From: Psychroflexus tropicus DSM 15496
Lineage (GTDB): Bacteria; Bacteroidota; Bacteroidia; Flavobacteriales; Flavobacteriaceae
Assembly: GCF_000378765.1 (NCBI RefSeq)
Contig: NZ_KB905343.1
Coordinates: forward strand, 4,914-68,913
DNA: 64,000 nt
Direction: 5' to 3'
Shown one piece after another: positions 52,261-61,318 of the stretch. The notes below the pieces were generated by a model, which saw only the letters and a program-made list of their open reading frames with translations, was not told the DNA's origin and did not search any database. Within the stretch, counting starts at the first letter, position 1, and each line of letters begins with the position of its first letter. The position numbers and the translations under genes were made by a program.

Positions 52261-52402
52261 GCGCCAGCCTGGCATAAGGATAGAACGGAAAGCACGCAAA
52301 AAACAAAACTTTAGATCATGCGAAATCAAAAAGCGACTATTAGAAGCTCTTTTGATGAATTAATGATGCGCTTTTGTTTTGCGGACTTGGAGAGATAGCC
52401 TG
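52261..52402 (+). repeat. Flavobacterial-type structured intergenic repeat, copy C (degenerate)
   Basis: Contains GCCTGGCATAAGGATAGAACGGAAAGCACGC-like text (start at 52268) and AAGCGACTATTAGAAGCTCTT, matching motif order in copy B (GCGACTAAAAGAAGCTC). It occupies most of the 282-nt gap after the E1 gene; I see no gene in that gap. Confidence 0.5.
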
Positions 52403-52454
52403 GTCATGCCCCTATAAAAGCACAAAGGTTGAAAGCACTTTTTAGGAATCTAGA

Positions 52455-53267
52455 TTATTTGGTCTTGATGTTTCGGTTGAAAGGGATTTTTAATTGAAAC
52501 CAGACGTCTTCATCTTTGGAATCTTCCACGATGTCTAAGCCATATTGTATTTTGTTCTGATCCTCATAAAGGTAGGTGCCGAAAAGTCTATCCCAAATTG
52601 AAAACATATTTCCGTAGTTGGTATCAGTCCAGGGTAAATCCCTGTGGTGATGAAATTTATGCATTATTGGGGTCACGAACACATAACTTAGATACTTATC
52701 TATTCTACCAAGATTGATGTTGGCATGCGTAAAATAGGTAAAAAATACACTTAGAATCCGATAAAATAGATAATAGGAAATCGGCATTCCCATGATTATT
52801 ACGGCAATTAAAGCAAAGGTTTCTCTTACCGTAAAATCCAATGGATGGTGTCTGGTTCCTGTGGTGACATCCACCTTGGTGTCACTATGATGAATGATAT
52901 GCAGTCGCCACATCCACTTGACTTTATGTAATAGGAAATGAACGCCATATTGTGCGATAAAATCTAAAGCTAGCAAGGCTAAGAGTAATTCTACGGCTAC
53001 CGGCAAGTCGATGAGATTCAACAATCCAAACTGGCTGGCTTCGATCCAGTAAAATACACCGAGCGTAAGTGCACCAAAACCAACGTTTATAATCATCGTA
53101 AATAGGAGGAAAATAAAATTTACTCCTGCATGTTTGGCTTTTTTGTATTTTAAGAAGGTCAAAGAATAGTAGCCTTCCAAAATCCAAAACACCGTCAAAA
53201 CACCCACCACCCAGGCTAACTTCATCCAAATGGGCATTTCTTCGAAAAAAGCAAGAAATCCTGACAT
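52455..53267 (-). CDS. Sterol desaturase / fatty acid hydroxylase family protein
   Basis: 270 aa integral membrane di-iron oxygenase. Several transmembrane helices occupy the first 170 residues. The His boxes are HFLLHK, RLHIIHH with TRHHPLDF, and HKFHHHRD, matching the family's ligand set. The substrate could be a lipid head group, carotenoid or fatty acid. It stands after a terminator and is probably a single gene. Confidence 0.92.
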   Translation of the reverse strand: MSGFLAFFEEMPIWMKLAWVVGVLTVFWILEGYYSLTFLKYKKAKHAGVNFIFLLFTMIINVGFGALTLGVFYWIEASQFGLLNLIDLPVAVELLLALLALDFIAQYGVHFLLHKVKWMWRLHIIHHSDTKVDVTTGTRHHPLDFTVRETFALIAVIIMGMPISYYLFYRILSVFFTYFTHANINLGRIDKYLSYVFVTPIMHKFHHHRDLPWTDTNYGNMFSIWDRLFGTYLYEDQNKIQYGLDIVEDSKDEDVWFQLKIPFNRNIKTK

Positions 53268-53324
53268 AATTTTAATTGTTTTTTTAAAAATACGTAAATC
53301 TGTTCATTTCTTGCTCTTAAAATT

Positions 53325-53352
53325 AAAAAGCCTCATATCGATGAGGCTTTTT
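53325..53352 (-). terminator. Terminator of the flavin reductase gene
   Basis: Perfect 12-bp stem AAAAAGCCTCAT/ATGAGGCTTTTT with a 4-nt loop. T runs on both strands make it bidirectional. Confidence 0.9.
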
Positions 53353-53374
53353 ATGTAGCTGAAAATGAGAATAA

Positions 53375-54040
53375 TTACTCTTCAATAATGATATGCTCTT
53401 CTTTTACACCTAATTCTTTTAAATCATTAACCACGCTTTCTATCATTGGCTCTGGTCCGCAGACATAGAACTTTTGTTGTAAATTAAGGATGTGTTTTTT
53501 AAGGAAAGTTTGATCGATATGACCATGAGCATATTGATCCGTTTTTTCATCAGACAGGATGTTTATGAAGTTAGCGCCCAGCATGTCTTCCAACTCATCT
53601 TTAAGGATGATGTCTTTTTCCGACTTATTTGCAAAAATCAATTTGTTATTCTCGTTTTGGTCGCCATGTTTATGTCGGTTTCTCAAAATAGCGATTAATG
53701 GAGTAAGACCAGCCCCACCAGCTATAAAGGTACCTTCTTCTCTAAAATAGATATTACCAAAAATATCGGTTTGTAGAAATTCATCCCCTTCTTTTAAATC
53801 GAGTAACTGTTCCGTGACCCCGTTATGATCGGGATAGGTTTTGATGACAAATTCCAGATGGTCATCTTCTGGTAAACTCGTAAAGGTAAATGGTCGGCCT
53901 TCTTCTTTCCAGCCTTCTTTATTGATAAAAAGCTCTGTAGCTTGTCCCGGTTTAAAATCTAAATCTGATGGCTTTGTGGTTCGGATTTGAAGCACATCTG
54001 GTGTAATTTTTTGGATGGATTTAATCTGTAAAGTATTCAT
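53375..54040 (-). CDS. Ferredoxin reductase-like FAD/NAD(P) oxidoreductase
   Basis: 221 aa. FAD-binding segment RPFTFTSLPEDD and NAD-binding GGAGLTPLIAILR followed by YVCGPEPMIESV show an FNR-type fold with no ferredoxin domain attached. It would pass electrons to a separate partner. The neighbouring sterol-desaturase-like oxygenase is a tempting one, but a strong terminator separates the genes. Confidence 0.9.
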   Translation of the reverse strand: MNTLQIKSIQKITPDVLQIRTTKPSDLDFKPGQATELFINKEGWKEEGRPFTFTSLPEDDHLEFVIKTYPDHNGVTEQLLDLKEGDEFLQTDIFGNIYFREEGTFIAGGAGLTPLIAILRNRHKHGDQNENNKLIFANKSEKDIILKDELEDMLGANFINILSDEKTDQYAHGHIDQTFLKKHILNLQQKFYVCGPEPMIESVVNDLKELGVKEEHIIIEE

Positions 54041-54139
54041 TTTTTATTTTTAAAAATACGAAAGCTAAAGCCCGTGTTTATAGTGATTAAGAAATTAAGC
54101 TCTCTTTTTTAACAGTATTGATTATGTCAGCAATATTTC

Positions 54140-54147
54140 TATGTTTG
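54140..54147 (+). promoter_or_regulatory. -7 box of the MscS gene (TATGTTTG)
   Basis: Full TAnnTTTG match 40 nt before the ATG at 54188. Confidence 0.5.
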
Positions 54148-54187
54148 ATAATTAATACTTACCTTTTAGATTATTATTTAAAAATTT

Positions 54188-55036
54188 ATGGATACATCAT
54201 TTATTGAAACTATCAAAGCCTATGTATTGGACCTGTTGAAGTATATAGGACCCAAATTACTCTACGCTTTAATTAGTATTATCATTGGTGTAATAGTCAT
54301 TAGGCTCTTGATGAGGCTATTGAAAGCAACCTTAAGAAAATCCAGGGTTGAATTATCACTGAAGACCTTTGTAGAAAGCTTGTCTATTTTTGTTCTTTAC
54401 GGGCTTTTATTCACTTTGGTAGGCTCTCTTCTTGGGGTCAAGGCCACTTCGTTTTTAGCTATTTTTGGAGCTGCGGGTATAGCAGTTGGCTTAGCCTTAC
54501 AAGGAAGTTTAGCGAATTTTGCAGGTGGAGTGTTGATTTTGGTATTTAAACCTTTTAAGGTGGGAGATTTAATTGAGGTTAGTACCAATTTAGGGCATGT
54601 CATTAAGATTGATATTTTATACACGCGAATTGAAACCTTCGACGGTAGAATTATCACTATGCCTAATGGCAATGTCGCCAATAGTGATGTGGATAACCGG
54701 ACAATGAATCCAATTAGAAGAATAGATCTCAGTTTAAAATTTCCACTGACTGAATCTTTAGACACTCTAAGACCAATTCTAGTAAAGGCTATGGAACAAA
54801 ATCCAAATATTGAATCTACTCCAGCTCCAGATGTTTGGTTAGATCAAATCGGTGAATCTGAACTCCAGATTACTGCCAGATCCTGGGTGGAATCACCACT
54901 GTATTGGCCTACATACTGGGAACAGCTAGAAGCTGTAAAGAAAGCATTAGACCAGAACAATATTGAAATGCACGTTCCGAGAAGGATTGTTTACCAGGGT
55001 GGTGAACATAAACCTTCTGTAAAAAATGACAATTAA
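54188..55036 (+). CDS. MscS family mechanosensitive channel
   Basis: 282 aa small-conductance mechanosensitive channel. Three transmembrane helices (about 15-40, 60-80, 88-115) are followed by the pore-lining segment FGAAGIAVGLALQGSLANFAGG and the beta domain beginning FKVGDLIEV, with ITMPNG. Length and layout match the MscS core. It overlaps the convergent aminotransferase stop by 4 nt. Confidence 0.94.
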   Translation: MDTSFIETIKAYVLDLLKYIGPKLLYALISIIIGVIVIRLLMRLLKATLRKSRVELSLKTFVESLSIFVLYGLLFTLVGSLLGVKATSFLAIFGAAGIAVGLALQGSLANFAGGVLILVFKPFKVGDLIEVSTNLGHVIKIDILYTRIETFDGRIITMPNGNVANSDVDNRTMNPIRRIDLSLKFPLTESLDTLRPILVKAMEQNPNIESTPAPDVWLDQIGESELQITARSWVESPLYWPTYWEQLEAVKKALDQNNIEMHVPRRIVYQGGEHKPSVKNDN

Positions 55037-56217
55037 CTCAAAGATTTACTGATTCTATTCATAGCTTCCTTGATATTATCTTCGCTAGCTGCATAAGAAA
55101 TCCTAATACAGTTCGGATTGCCAAAAGCCTCACCGGTCACAGTAGCTACATTAGCGACTTCTAGTAAAAACATTGAGAAATCTGTTGCGTTTTCTATTTT
55201 TTTACCTCCATAAGTCTTTCCAAAGAAGGAAGAAACATTAGGGAAAATGTAAAAGGCGCCTTTTGGTTCGTTACATTCAAACCCAGGGATGGTTTCAACT
55301 AAATCTAATATAAGTTTACGTCTTGATTTAAACTTATCGATCATAAACTGAATCTTACTTACTGGGGCTTCAAGAGCTGTGATAACTGCACGCTGAGCAA
55401 TACAATTGGCTCCACTAGTCACCTGGCCCTGTAGCTTCTTGCAGGCATTAGCAATTTTTTGTGGAGCTCCAATATATCCAATCCTCCAGCCTGTCATGGC
55501 AAAGGCCTTTGACACTCCATTTACAGTCACTGTCCTGTCATACATCTCTGGTATTTCGGCCATCGAAAATCTTTCCTCACCAAAATTGATGTGTTCATAA
55601 ATCTCATCACTAACGACGATGATGTCTGGAAATTCTTTAAGAACTTCTGCTAGTGCTTTCAATTCATCTTTGGTATAAACAGAACCACTGGGATTACAAG
55701 GCGAACTGTACCAAAGCATTTTAGTTTTTGGAGTAATTGCCGACCTAAGCTGTTCAGGTGTCATTTTAAAATCCTGATCGATATCGGTTTCAACTTCAAC
55801 CGGAACACCTTCGTTTAATTTAACAATATCACTGTAGCTAACCCAGTATGGGCAGGGAAGGATTACTTCATCTCCTGGATTCAACACCACCGATGCGATG
55901 TTGTATAAAGATTGTTTGGCGCCAGTTGAGACCACAATCTGGTTTAAGTCGTATTCCAGGTGATTGTCTCTTTTAAACTTAGTCTGTATGGCTTTTTTTA
56001 AATCCTCATAACCATCAACAGGTGTATAAGAGTTATAATTATCGTTGATGGCTTGAACAGCAGCTTCTTTGATAAAATCTGGAGTGTTAAAGTCTGGTTC
56101 TCCCAAACTTAAACCAATAATATCTTTGCCTTGTGCTTTGAGTTCTCTGGCTTTAGCTGCCATTGCTAAAGTGGCAGATGTTTCGAGTTTTTGGATTTTA
56201 TCAGAAAGTTGAATCAT
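55033..56217 (-). CDS. Pyridoxal-phosphate aminotransferase (aspartate aminotransferase type)
   Basis: Class I/II aminotransferase, 394 aa from the ATG at 56217 (MIQLSDKIQKLETSATLAMA). The frame opens at 56253, but that would overlap the desaturase gene. PLP-Lys lies in VNGVSKAFAMTGWRIGY, with SSPCNPSG and SDEIYEH also present. Asp/prephenate-type substrates are likely. It is 10 nt after the desaturase stop, so co-transcribed. Confidence 0.94.
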   Translation of the reverse strand: MIQLSDKIQKLETSATLAMAAKARELKAQGKDIIGLSLGEPDFNTPDFIKEAAVQAINDNYNSYTPVDGYEDLKKAIQTKFKRDNHLEYDLNQIVVSTGAKQSLYNIASVVLNPGDEVILPCPYWVSYSDIVKLNEGVPVEVETDIDQDFKMTPEQLRSAITPKTKMLWYSSPCNPSGSVYTKDELKALAEVLKEFPDIIVVSDEIYEHINFGEERFSMAEIPEMYDRTVTVNGVSKAFAMTGWRIGYIGAPQKIANACKKLQGQVTSGANCIAQRAVITALEAPVSKIQFMIDKFKSRRKLILDLVETIPGFECNEPKGAFYIFPNVSSFFGKTYGGKKIENATDFSMFLLEVANVATVTGEAFGNPNCIRISYAASEDNIKEAMNRISKSLS

Positions 56218-56227
56218 AAATGTATTG

Positions 56228-57322
56228 TTATGAGAGTTGAGGTTCACTTCCAAGCATTCTTAAATGTCTAAAGTGAGAGCGAATAGCTTCGCGGGTTGAT
56301 TCATATTCGTTGTAAGGAAGGTTGAATTCCTTTGCAGTCTCTTTTACGATCTTACTGATCTTGTCGTAGTGGATATGACTGATATTTGGGAAAATGTGAT
56401 GCTCAACCTGATGATTTAAACCACCACTGAACCAGTTGATAATTTTATTATTGGTTGCAAAATTGGTTGTGGTAAATAGCTGGTGAATAGCCCAGGTATT
56501 TTTCATTTCTCCTACTTCATTCGGCATGGGCATGTCATTATTTTCTACCATATGCGCTAATTGAAAAATGATGCTCAAGATCAACCCAGCCGTATAGTGC
56601 ATGATAAAAAAGCCAAGCAACACTTTCCACCAAACAATACCAATTAATATTGGTATCAATATCCAAATGGATAAATATATAAACTTTGTTACTCCAAGTA
56701 TGCTCCACTGTTTCCATTTAGCTGGCATTTTGCCATAAGAAAGTTGACGTTTCAGATACCTCCTTGTCTGCTTAAAATCTGAAGTTAAGGCCCAGTTGAA
56801 AGTTAATAGCCCATAAAGAAAGACAGAATAAATATGTTGAAACTTGTGAAAACGCTTCCATTTGGCATGTTTGGAAAAACGTATAATACCTCCTGCATCA
56901 ATATCTTCATCATGTCCGTGAATGTTGGTATATGTATGGTGGAGTACATTGTGTTGAACTTGCCAATTGTAAACATTACCTGCCAAGATATAAATGGAAC
57001 TACCCATAAATTTGTTAACCCATTTTTTTCTTGAATAAGTGCCATGATTTCCATCATGCATCACATTCATTCCTACACCAGCCATTCCAGCTCCCATTAA
57101 GACCGTGAATAATAATTTCCACCAGTCTGAAATATCTAAGAACAAAATCAGAAAATAAGGAGTAAGAAACAAAGCAAACATGACTATGGTCTTCAAATGC
57201 AGTTTCCAGTTCCCTGTTTTTTTAATATTGTTCTCGTTAAAGTAAGTATTGACTCTTTTATTGAGTGTTTTAAAAAACTTTTGTGGGTCTTTTCTAGAGA
57301 ATTTAATCGAAGGATTTGTCAT
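56228..57322 (-). CDS. Membrane fatty acid desaturase (acyl-CoA/linoleoyl type)
   Basis: 364 aa. Three His boxes are clear: HDGNHG, HNVLHHTYTN and QVEHHIFPNISH. Hydrophobic helices lie around residues 47-85 and 195-250. The last box has the Q-x-x-HH form found in front-end-type desaturases. It would adjust membrane lipid unsaturation. Its -7 box is at 57342-57349. Confidence 0.94.
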   Translation of the reverse strand: MTNPSIKFSRKDPQKFFKTLNKRVNTYFNENNIKKTGNWKLHLKTIVMFALFLTPYFLILFLDISDWWKLLFTVLMGAGMAGVGMNVMHDGNHGTYSRKKWVNKFMGSSIYILAGNVYNWQVQHNVLHHTYTNIHGHDEDIDAGGIIRFSKHAKWKRFHKFQHIYSVFLYGLLTFNWALTSDFKQTRRYLKRQLSYGKMPAKWKQWSILGVTKFIYLSIWILIPILIGIVWWKVLLGFFIMHYTAGLILSIIFQLAHMVENNDMPMPNEVGEMKNTWAIHQLFTTTNFATNNKIINWFSGGLNHQVEHHIFPNISHIHYDKISKIVKETAKEFNLPYNEYESTREAIRSHFRHLRMLGSEPQLS

Positions 57323-57341
57323 CTTATAAATTTAATAAAAG

Positions 57342-57349
57342 CAAATATA
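57342..57349 (-). promoter_or_regulatory. -7 box of the desaturase operon (TATATTTG)
   Basis: The minus strand reads TATATTTG, 19 nt before the desaturase ATG. Confidence 0.6.
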
Positions 57350-57487
57350 AAAATTTATATATACCAGTGCTTTGGACAATTCCCAATTGTGCTGTTTTTA
57401 TGGGTGCATTGCTAACGTATAGGGTTATAAAGAAGACTATTCTAGAATTATAGGACTTCGAAAGACCTAAAACAAAACCAGATCTCT

Positions 57488-57495
57488 TATTTTTG
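57488..57495 (+). promoter_or_regulatory. -7 box of rsmG (TATTTTTG)
   Basis: Full TAnnTTTG match ending only 13 nt before the likely TTG start, implying a 5' leader of just a few nucleotides. Confidence 0.6.
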
Positions 57496-57508
57496 CAGAA
57501 AAAAAGCA

Positions 57509-58138
57509 TTGGAAACTATCAAACGCTATTTCCCCGATTTATCTGAAACGCAACTAGGGCAATTTAAAGCTATTGCAGAGGTTTATAAAGACTGGAATCA
57601 AAAAATAAATGTGGTTTCTAGAAAAGACATTGATGAAATTTATATACGGCATGTCCTGCATAGCCTAGCCATTGCAAAAATACAGAGTTTTCAGCCAGGT
57701 TCAAAGGTATTGGATGTTGGTACAGGTGGTGGATTTCCTGGAATTCCTCTCGCTATTCTTTTTCCAGAAACGCAATTTACGCTCGTTGACAGCATTGGAA
57801 AAAAAATAAAAGTTGTAGAAGAGGTTGTAGAGGCTTTAGGTCTTGAGAACGTTACAGCTATCAATGATCGAGTTGAAAATACCTCTGGCGAATTCGATTT
57901 TATTGTGAGTAGGGCAGTAGCAGTAATGCCAAGTTTTGTACACTGGGTAAAGGGGAAAATTGCAAAAGAATCTAGACACGAACTCAAAAATGGAATATTA
58001 TACCTTAAAGGAGGGGATTTAACTGAAGAGTTAAAGCCTTATAGAACAGTGAAGATTTACGAACTATGCGATCTTTTTGAGGAAGAGTTTTTTGATACAA
58101 AAAAAGTAGTTTATCTTCCCATGAAATACAGAGCTTAA
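57509..58138 (+). CDS. rsmG: 16S rRNA m7G527 methyltransferase RsmG
   Basis: Methylates G527 of 16S rRNA using SAM. 209 aa. The SAM site is VLDVGTGGGFPGIPLAILFPE, with an SRAVAVMPSF motif later. The start is a TTG at 57509 (ETIKRYFPDLSETQ follows), which fits the family N-terminus; no ATG exists close by. A terminator follows. Confidence 0.95.
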   Translation: METIKRYFPDLSETQLGQFKAIAEVYKDWNQKINVVSRKDIDEIYIRHVLHSLAIAKIQSFQPGSKVLDVGTGGGFPGIPLAILFPETQFTLVDSIGKKIKVVEEVVEALGLENVTAINDRVENTSGEFDFIVSRAVAVMPSFVHWVKGKIAKESRHELKNGILYLKGGDLTEELKPYRTVKIYELCDLFEEEFFDTKKVVYLPMKYRA

Positions 58139-58146
58139 GTCAATAA

Positions 58147-58179
58147 AAAAGCCCTTAATTATAGAAATTAAGGGCTTTT
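58147..58179. terminator. Bidirectional terminator between rsmG and pruA
   Basis: Fourteen perfect pairs AAAAGCCCTTAATT/AATTAAGGGCTTTT with a 5-nt loop between convergent genes. Confidence 0.92.
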
Positions 58180-58197
58180 ACTTTTATTGGATTCAAA

Positions 58198-59823
58198 TTA
58201 TCCCATGTGTGGATATTTGTAATCTTTAGCTGGAACAAAGGTTTCTTTAATCAACCTTGGTGAAGTCCATCTTAAAAGGTTCAATTTAGATCCAGCTTTA
58301 TCATTTGTACCACTGTTTCTAGCTCCTCCAAATGGCTGACGACCCACTACAGCTCCAGTACATTTATCATTGATGTAGAAATTACCTGCAGAATTTTGTA
58401 AAATGTCTGTGGCAAGCGTTGCCGCATAACGATCTGTAGAAATTATGGCGCCTGTCAGTCCGTATTGGCTTGTATTATCTACAAGATGTAATGTTTCTTC
58501 GTATTTATCATCATCATAAACGTAAAGCGTCAAGACTGGTCCAAATAATTCTTCGACCATAGTTTCATACTTAGGATTCGTTGTGACAATAACTGTAGGT
58601 TCTACGAAATAACCTTTTGATTTATCGCAGTTTCCGCCTACAATGATTTCAGCTTCATCACTTTTCTTAGCACGCTCAATATATTCAGAAAGTTTATCAA
58701 AGGATTGTTCATGAATAACAGCACCCATAAAATTGCTTAAGTCTCCAGTAGGGCCCATTTTAATAGACTTCACATCATTCACAAGCTTTTCTTTTACGCT
58801 TGGCCATATGCTGCTAGAAATGTAAGATCTGGAAGCGGCACTACATTTTTGACCTTGAAATTCAAAAGCACCTCTAAGCAACGCAGTGGCAACAACATCT
58901 ACATTTGCAGATTTGTGTGCCATAATAAAGTCTTTACCACCTGTTTCTCCTACGATTCTAGGATAGGTATTATAAGTGTGGATATTTTCACCTATTTTGG
59001 CCCAAATTCCTTTAAATACATTCGTACTTCCTGTAAAGTGTACTCCAGCAAATTCTTTTCTAGCTAATACCTTTTCAGTAATCATGGCAGGATCACCTAC
59101 AATCATATTGATGACGCCGTCTGGTAAACCTGCTTCTTTAAATACTTCCATAATAACCTGTGCAGATAGCATCTGGCTATCACTTGGCTTCCATACTGCC
59201 ACATTACCCATTAAGGCAGCGCTTGAAGGTAAATTACCTGCAATTGCAGTAAAATTAAATGGAGTGATCGCATATACGAAACCTTCTAGCGGTCTGTGTT
59301 CAACTCTGTTCCATTCGTTATCTGCAGACTCTGGCTGTTCTCTGTAAATTTCTGTCATATATTCAACGTTGAATCTTAAGAAATCACAGATTTCGCATGC
59401 AGAATCAATTTCAGCTTGAAATACTGTTTTAGATTGACCAATCATTGTTGTAGCATTCATCTTGTCTCTGTAAGGACCAGCAATAAGATCTGCTGCTTTC
59501 AAAAAGACGGCAGCTCTTTGCTCCCAAGGCAACTTTGCCCATTCTTTTCTTGCTTCCAGAGCAGTATCAATAGCCTGGTCCACATGCTTTTCTTCAGCAT
59601 TATGATAAATTCCGACCTCATGTTGATGATCGTGAGGTGGTCTTATACTTTTAGTGTGACCAGTTTTAATTTCTTCACTTCCTATGTAAAGTGGAATTTC
59701 AACTTTTTGATTGTATAATTTCTTATACATGTTTTGAATAGATTCTCTTTCTGGAGTACCTGGTGCATAAGATTTAGTTGGTTCATTTATGGCAGATGGT
59801 ACCTGAAAATATCCTTTACCCAT
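58198..59823 (-). CDS. pruA: L-glutamate gamma-semialdehyde (pyrroline-5-carboxylate) dehydrogenase
   Basis: Second step of proline catabolism: glutamate semialdehyde to glutamate with NAD+. 541 aa single-function form as in other Bacteroidota, without a PutA fusion. Catalytic Cys lies in FQGQKCSAASRSY, with the Glu in GETGGKDF and the cofactor loop FTGSTNVF. It is transcribed alone between terminator and DUF5103 gene; no proline dehydrogenase is in the window. Confidence 0.95.
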   Translation of the reverse strand: MGKGYFQVPSAINEPTKSYAPGTPERESIQNMYKKLYNQKVEIPLYIGSEEIKTGHTKSIRPPHDHQHEVGIYHNAEEKHVDQAIDTALEARKEWAKLPWEQRAAVFLKAADLIAGPYRDKMNATTMIGQSKTVFQAEIDSACEICDFLRFNVEYMTEIYREQPESADNEWNRVEHRPLEGFVYAITPFNFTAIAGNLPSSAALMGNVAVWKPSDSQMLSAQVIMEVFKEAGLPDGVINMIVGDPAMITEKVLARKEFAGVHFTGSTNVFKGIWAKIGENIHTYNTYPRIVGETGGKDFIMAHKSANVDVVATALLRGAFEFQGQKCSAASRSYISSSIWPSVKEKLVNDVKSIKMGPTGDLSNFMGAVIHEQSFDKLSEYIERAKKSDEAEIIVGGNCDKSKGYFVEPTVIVTTNPKYETMVEELFGPVLTLYVYDDDKYEETLHLVDNTSQYGLTGAIISTDRYAATLATDILQNSAGNFYINDKCTGAVVGRQPFGGARNSGTNDKAGSKLNLLRWTSPRLIKETFVPAKDYKYPHMG

Positions 59824-59925
59824 ATTTTTTAAATTTTATTTTTATTAGTTTGCGTAAATATAAGGCTTATATATCATTATGAAAATTCATGATGATAAGC
59901 TTTTATTAATAGCTGTTAAGAATGC

Positions 59926-61197
59926 TTAATTGATAATATTTTCACTGTTCTCATAACCGATTCCGACTACTCGGTCGTACCTGGCACCAATATCTCTGTA
60001 ATAGACAATTACCTGATAGTCGTTTTCAGTGATATCATGATCTCCGCTGATAAAACCCTCTATAAATTTGCCGTTTTTATCTAAATAGACGTATTTAAAA
60101 TTATAAAATCCCTGCTTTAAGAGTAGCTCATTTGTGAGGAGATTGGCTTCTTTCTCACTAGGTTTCATCAATGTAGTGTCGTCTAATACATAGTTATTGA
60201 ACCTCCCGTAAAGATGAATCTCACCGCCGTTTAAATCCTTATAATTTTGCAGTGAAAAGTGGACTTTGGCATATTCTGATTCAATGTCATCATCTTCACC
60301 TTGCACCGAATTAATTCTAAAGGCTCCATTGATGTCTGGATTGAAGACATATTCTCTGCCATCTCTTATAAAATTTGGATATAAATATGAATTGTAGAGC
60401 TCATCCAGTTCAACACGCTCAATTCTTAAGGTTCCCTGTCTGATGTCTTTATTATCAAAATTCAGGTATTCATTTCCTCCCCAAAAAGAAGCTTCCTGGT
60501 CGTATCTGTAAACTAAAGTATTACCTTGAGTGAACTGCGGTTTAAGATCATAAATAGCTGTATTAAAATCATTATTCTGCACAACTACAGTCTTAACAGT
60601 CTGATCTGGGTTTCTAAAAAAGAAATCATCTCGACCTATTTCAAAGTTGACCACCTGTTTCTCGTCAATATAGTTTAAATCTCTAGACCTTCTTAAAGTA
60701 ATGTTGACATTGACCAAGTCTTCGTAGACAATAAATTTTCTTGAAAATAGGAGTTGCCTGTCTTCATTGTAAATCTTTAACATGTAATTCCCGCTTACTT
60801 TGAGTCTTCTGGTATTTTGGTTAGGGATTTTTAATTCATGGTGAGTGTAGGGTTGAAGAGTGGTGAAAGAATTTTCAAAATCGAACAGCCTTATATTGTC
60901 AAACCCCTCTAAATATTCGTTTTTTGCCAACACAGAAGGAGTCCAGTCAAAATTGAAGTGCTCAATTTCGTAATAATAATCGTTTTCTGCAGCGGTTAAA
61001 TCATCAAATTTCAGCTCCAAAGACTCCTGCATGGAGATGATAGGTGTCCCGCTAAACTCGCTGTTGGATCCATAAAACTCAATGGTTTTAATGAAATCTG
61101 GAGGTAATGTTTCATAAACCTGTTGTGCAGACAATGAAGAATATATAAAACTTACTAAAAGGACTCCGAATAGCTTTTTTTTGAAAGGTTGTATCAT
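59926..61197 (-). CDS. Type IX secretion system plug-type protein (DUF5103)
   Basis: 423 aa with a signal peptide (about 1-24, ending LSAQQ). All-beta domain texture and typical DUF5103 stretches such as NEYLEGFDNIRLFDFENSF and FNFDWTPS are seen. DUF5103 has been named the T9SS plug protein after its place on the SprA translocon structure. It is divergent from nqrA. Its role is assigned by family, with good but not certain recognition. Confidence 0.85.
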   Translation of the reverse strand: MIQPFKKKLFGVLLVSFIYSSLSAQQVYETLPPDFIKTIEFYGSNSEFSGTPIISMQESLELKFDDLTAAENDYYYEIEHFNFDWTPSVLAKNEYLEGFDNIRLFDFENSFTTLQPYTHHELKIPNQNTRRLKVSGNYMLKIYNEDRQLLFSRKFIVYEDLVNVNITLRRSRDLNYIDEKQVVNFEIGRDDFFFRNPDQTVKTVVVQNNDFNTAIYDLKPQFTQGNTLVYRYDQEASFWGGNEYLNFDNKDIRQGTLRIERVELDELYNSYLYPNFIRDGREYVFNPDINGAFRINSVQGEDDDIESEYAKVHFSLQNYKDLNGGEIHLYGRFNNYVLDDTTLMKPSEKEANLLTNELLLKQGFYNFKYVYLDKNGKFIEGFISGDHDITENDYQVIVYYRDIGARYDRVVGIGYENSENIIN

Positions 61198-61286
61198 TAA
61201 ATTTGTATGTAATATTAGTTATTTAGAACTATTATAAATAATAGAACTATAAGAATTGTTTGCTTTAAGAATGTAAGTTTAATTAT

Positions 61287-61294
61287 TAAATTTG
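61287..61294 (+). promoter_or_regulatory. -7 box of the nqr operon (TAAATTTG)
   Basis: Full TAnnTTTG match ending 24 nt before the nqrA ATG at 61319. It rules out a TTG start at 61292. Confidence 0.65.
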
Positions 61295-61318
61295 CAAACC
61301 AAAAATAAACTTTTTCAA

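Noticed and set aside
52138-52329. Minus-strand frame after the E1 gene
   Set aside because: It overlaps the E1 3' end and repeat copy C, with no protein-like features.
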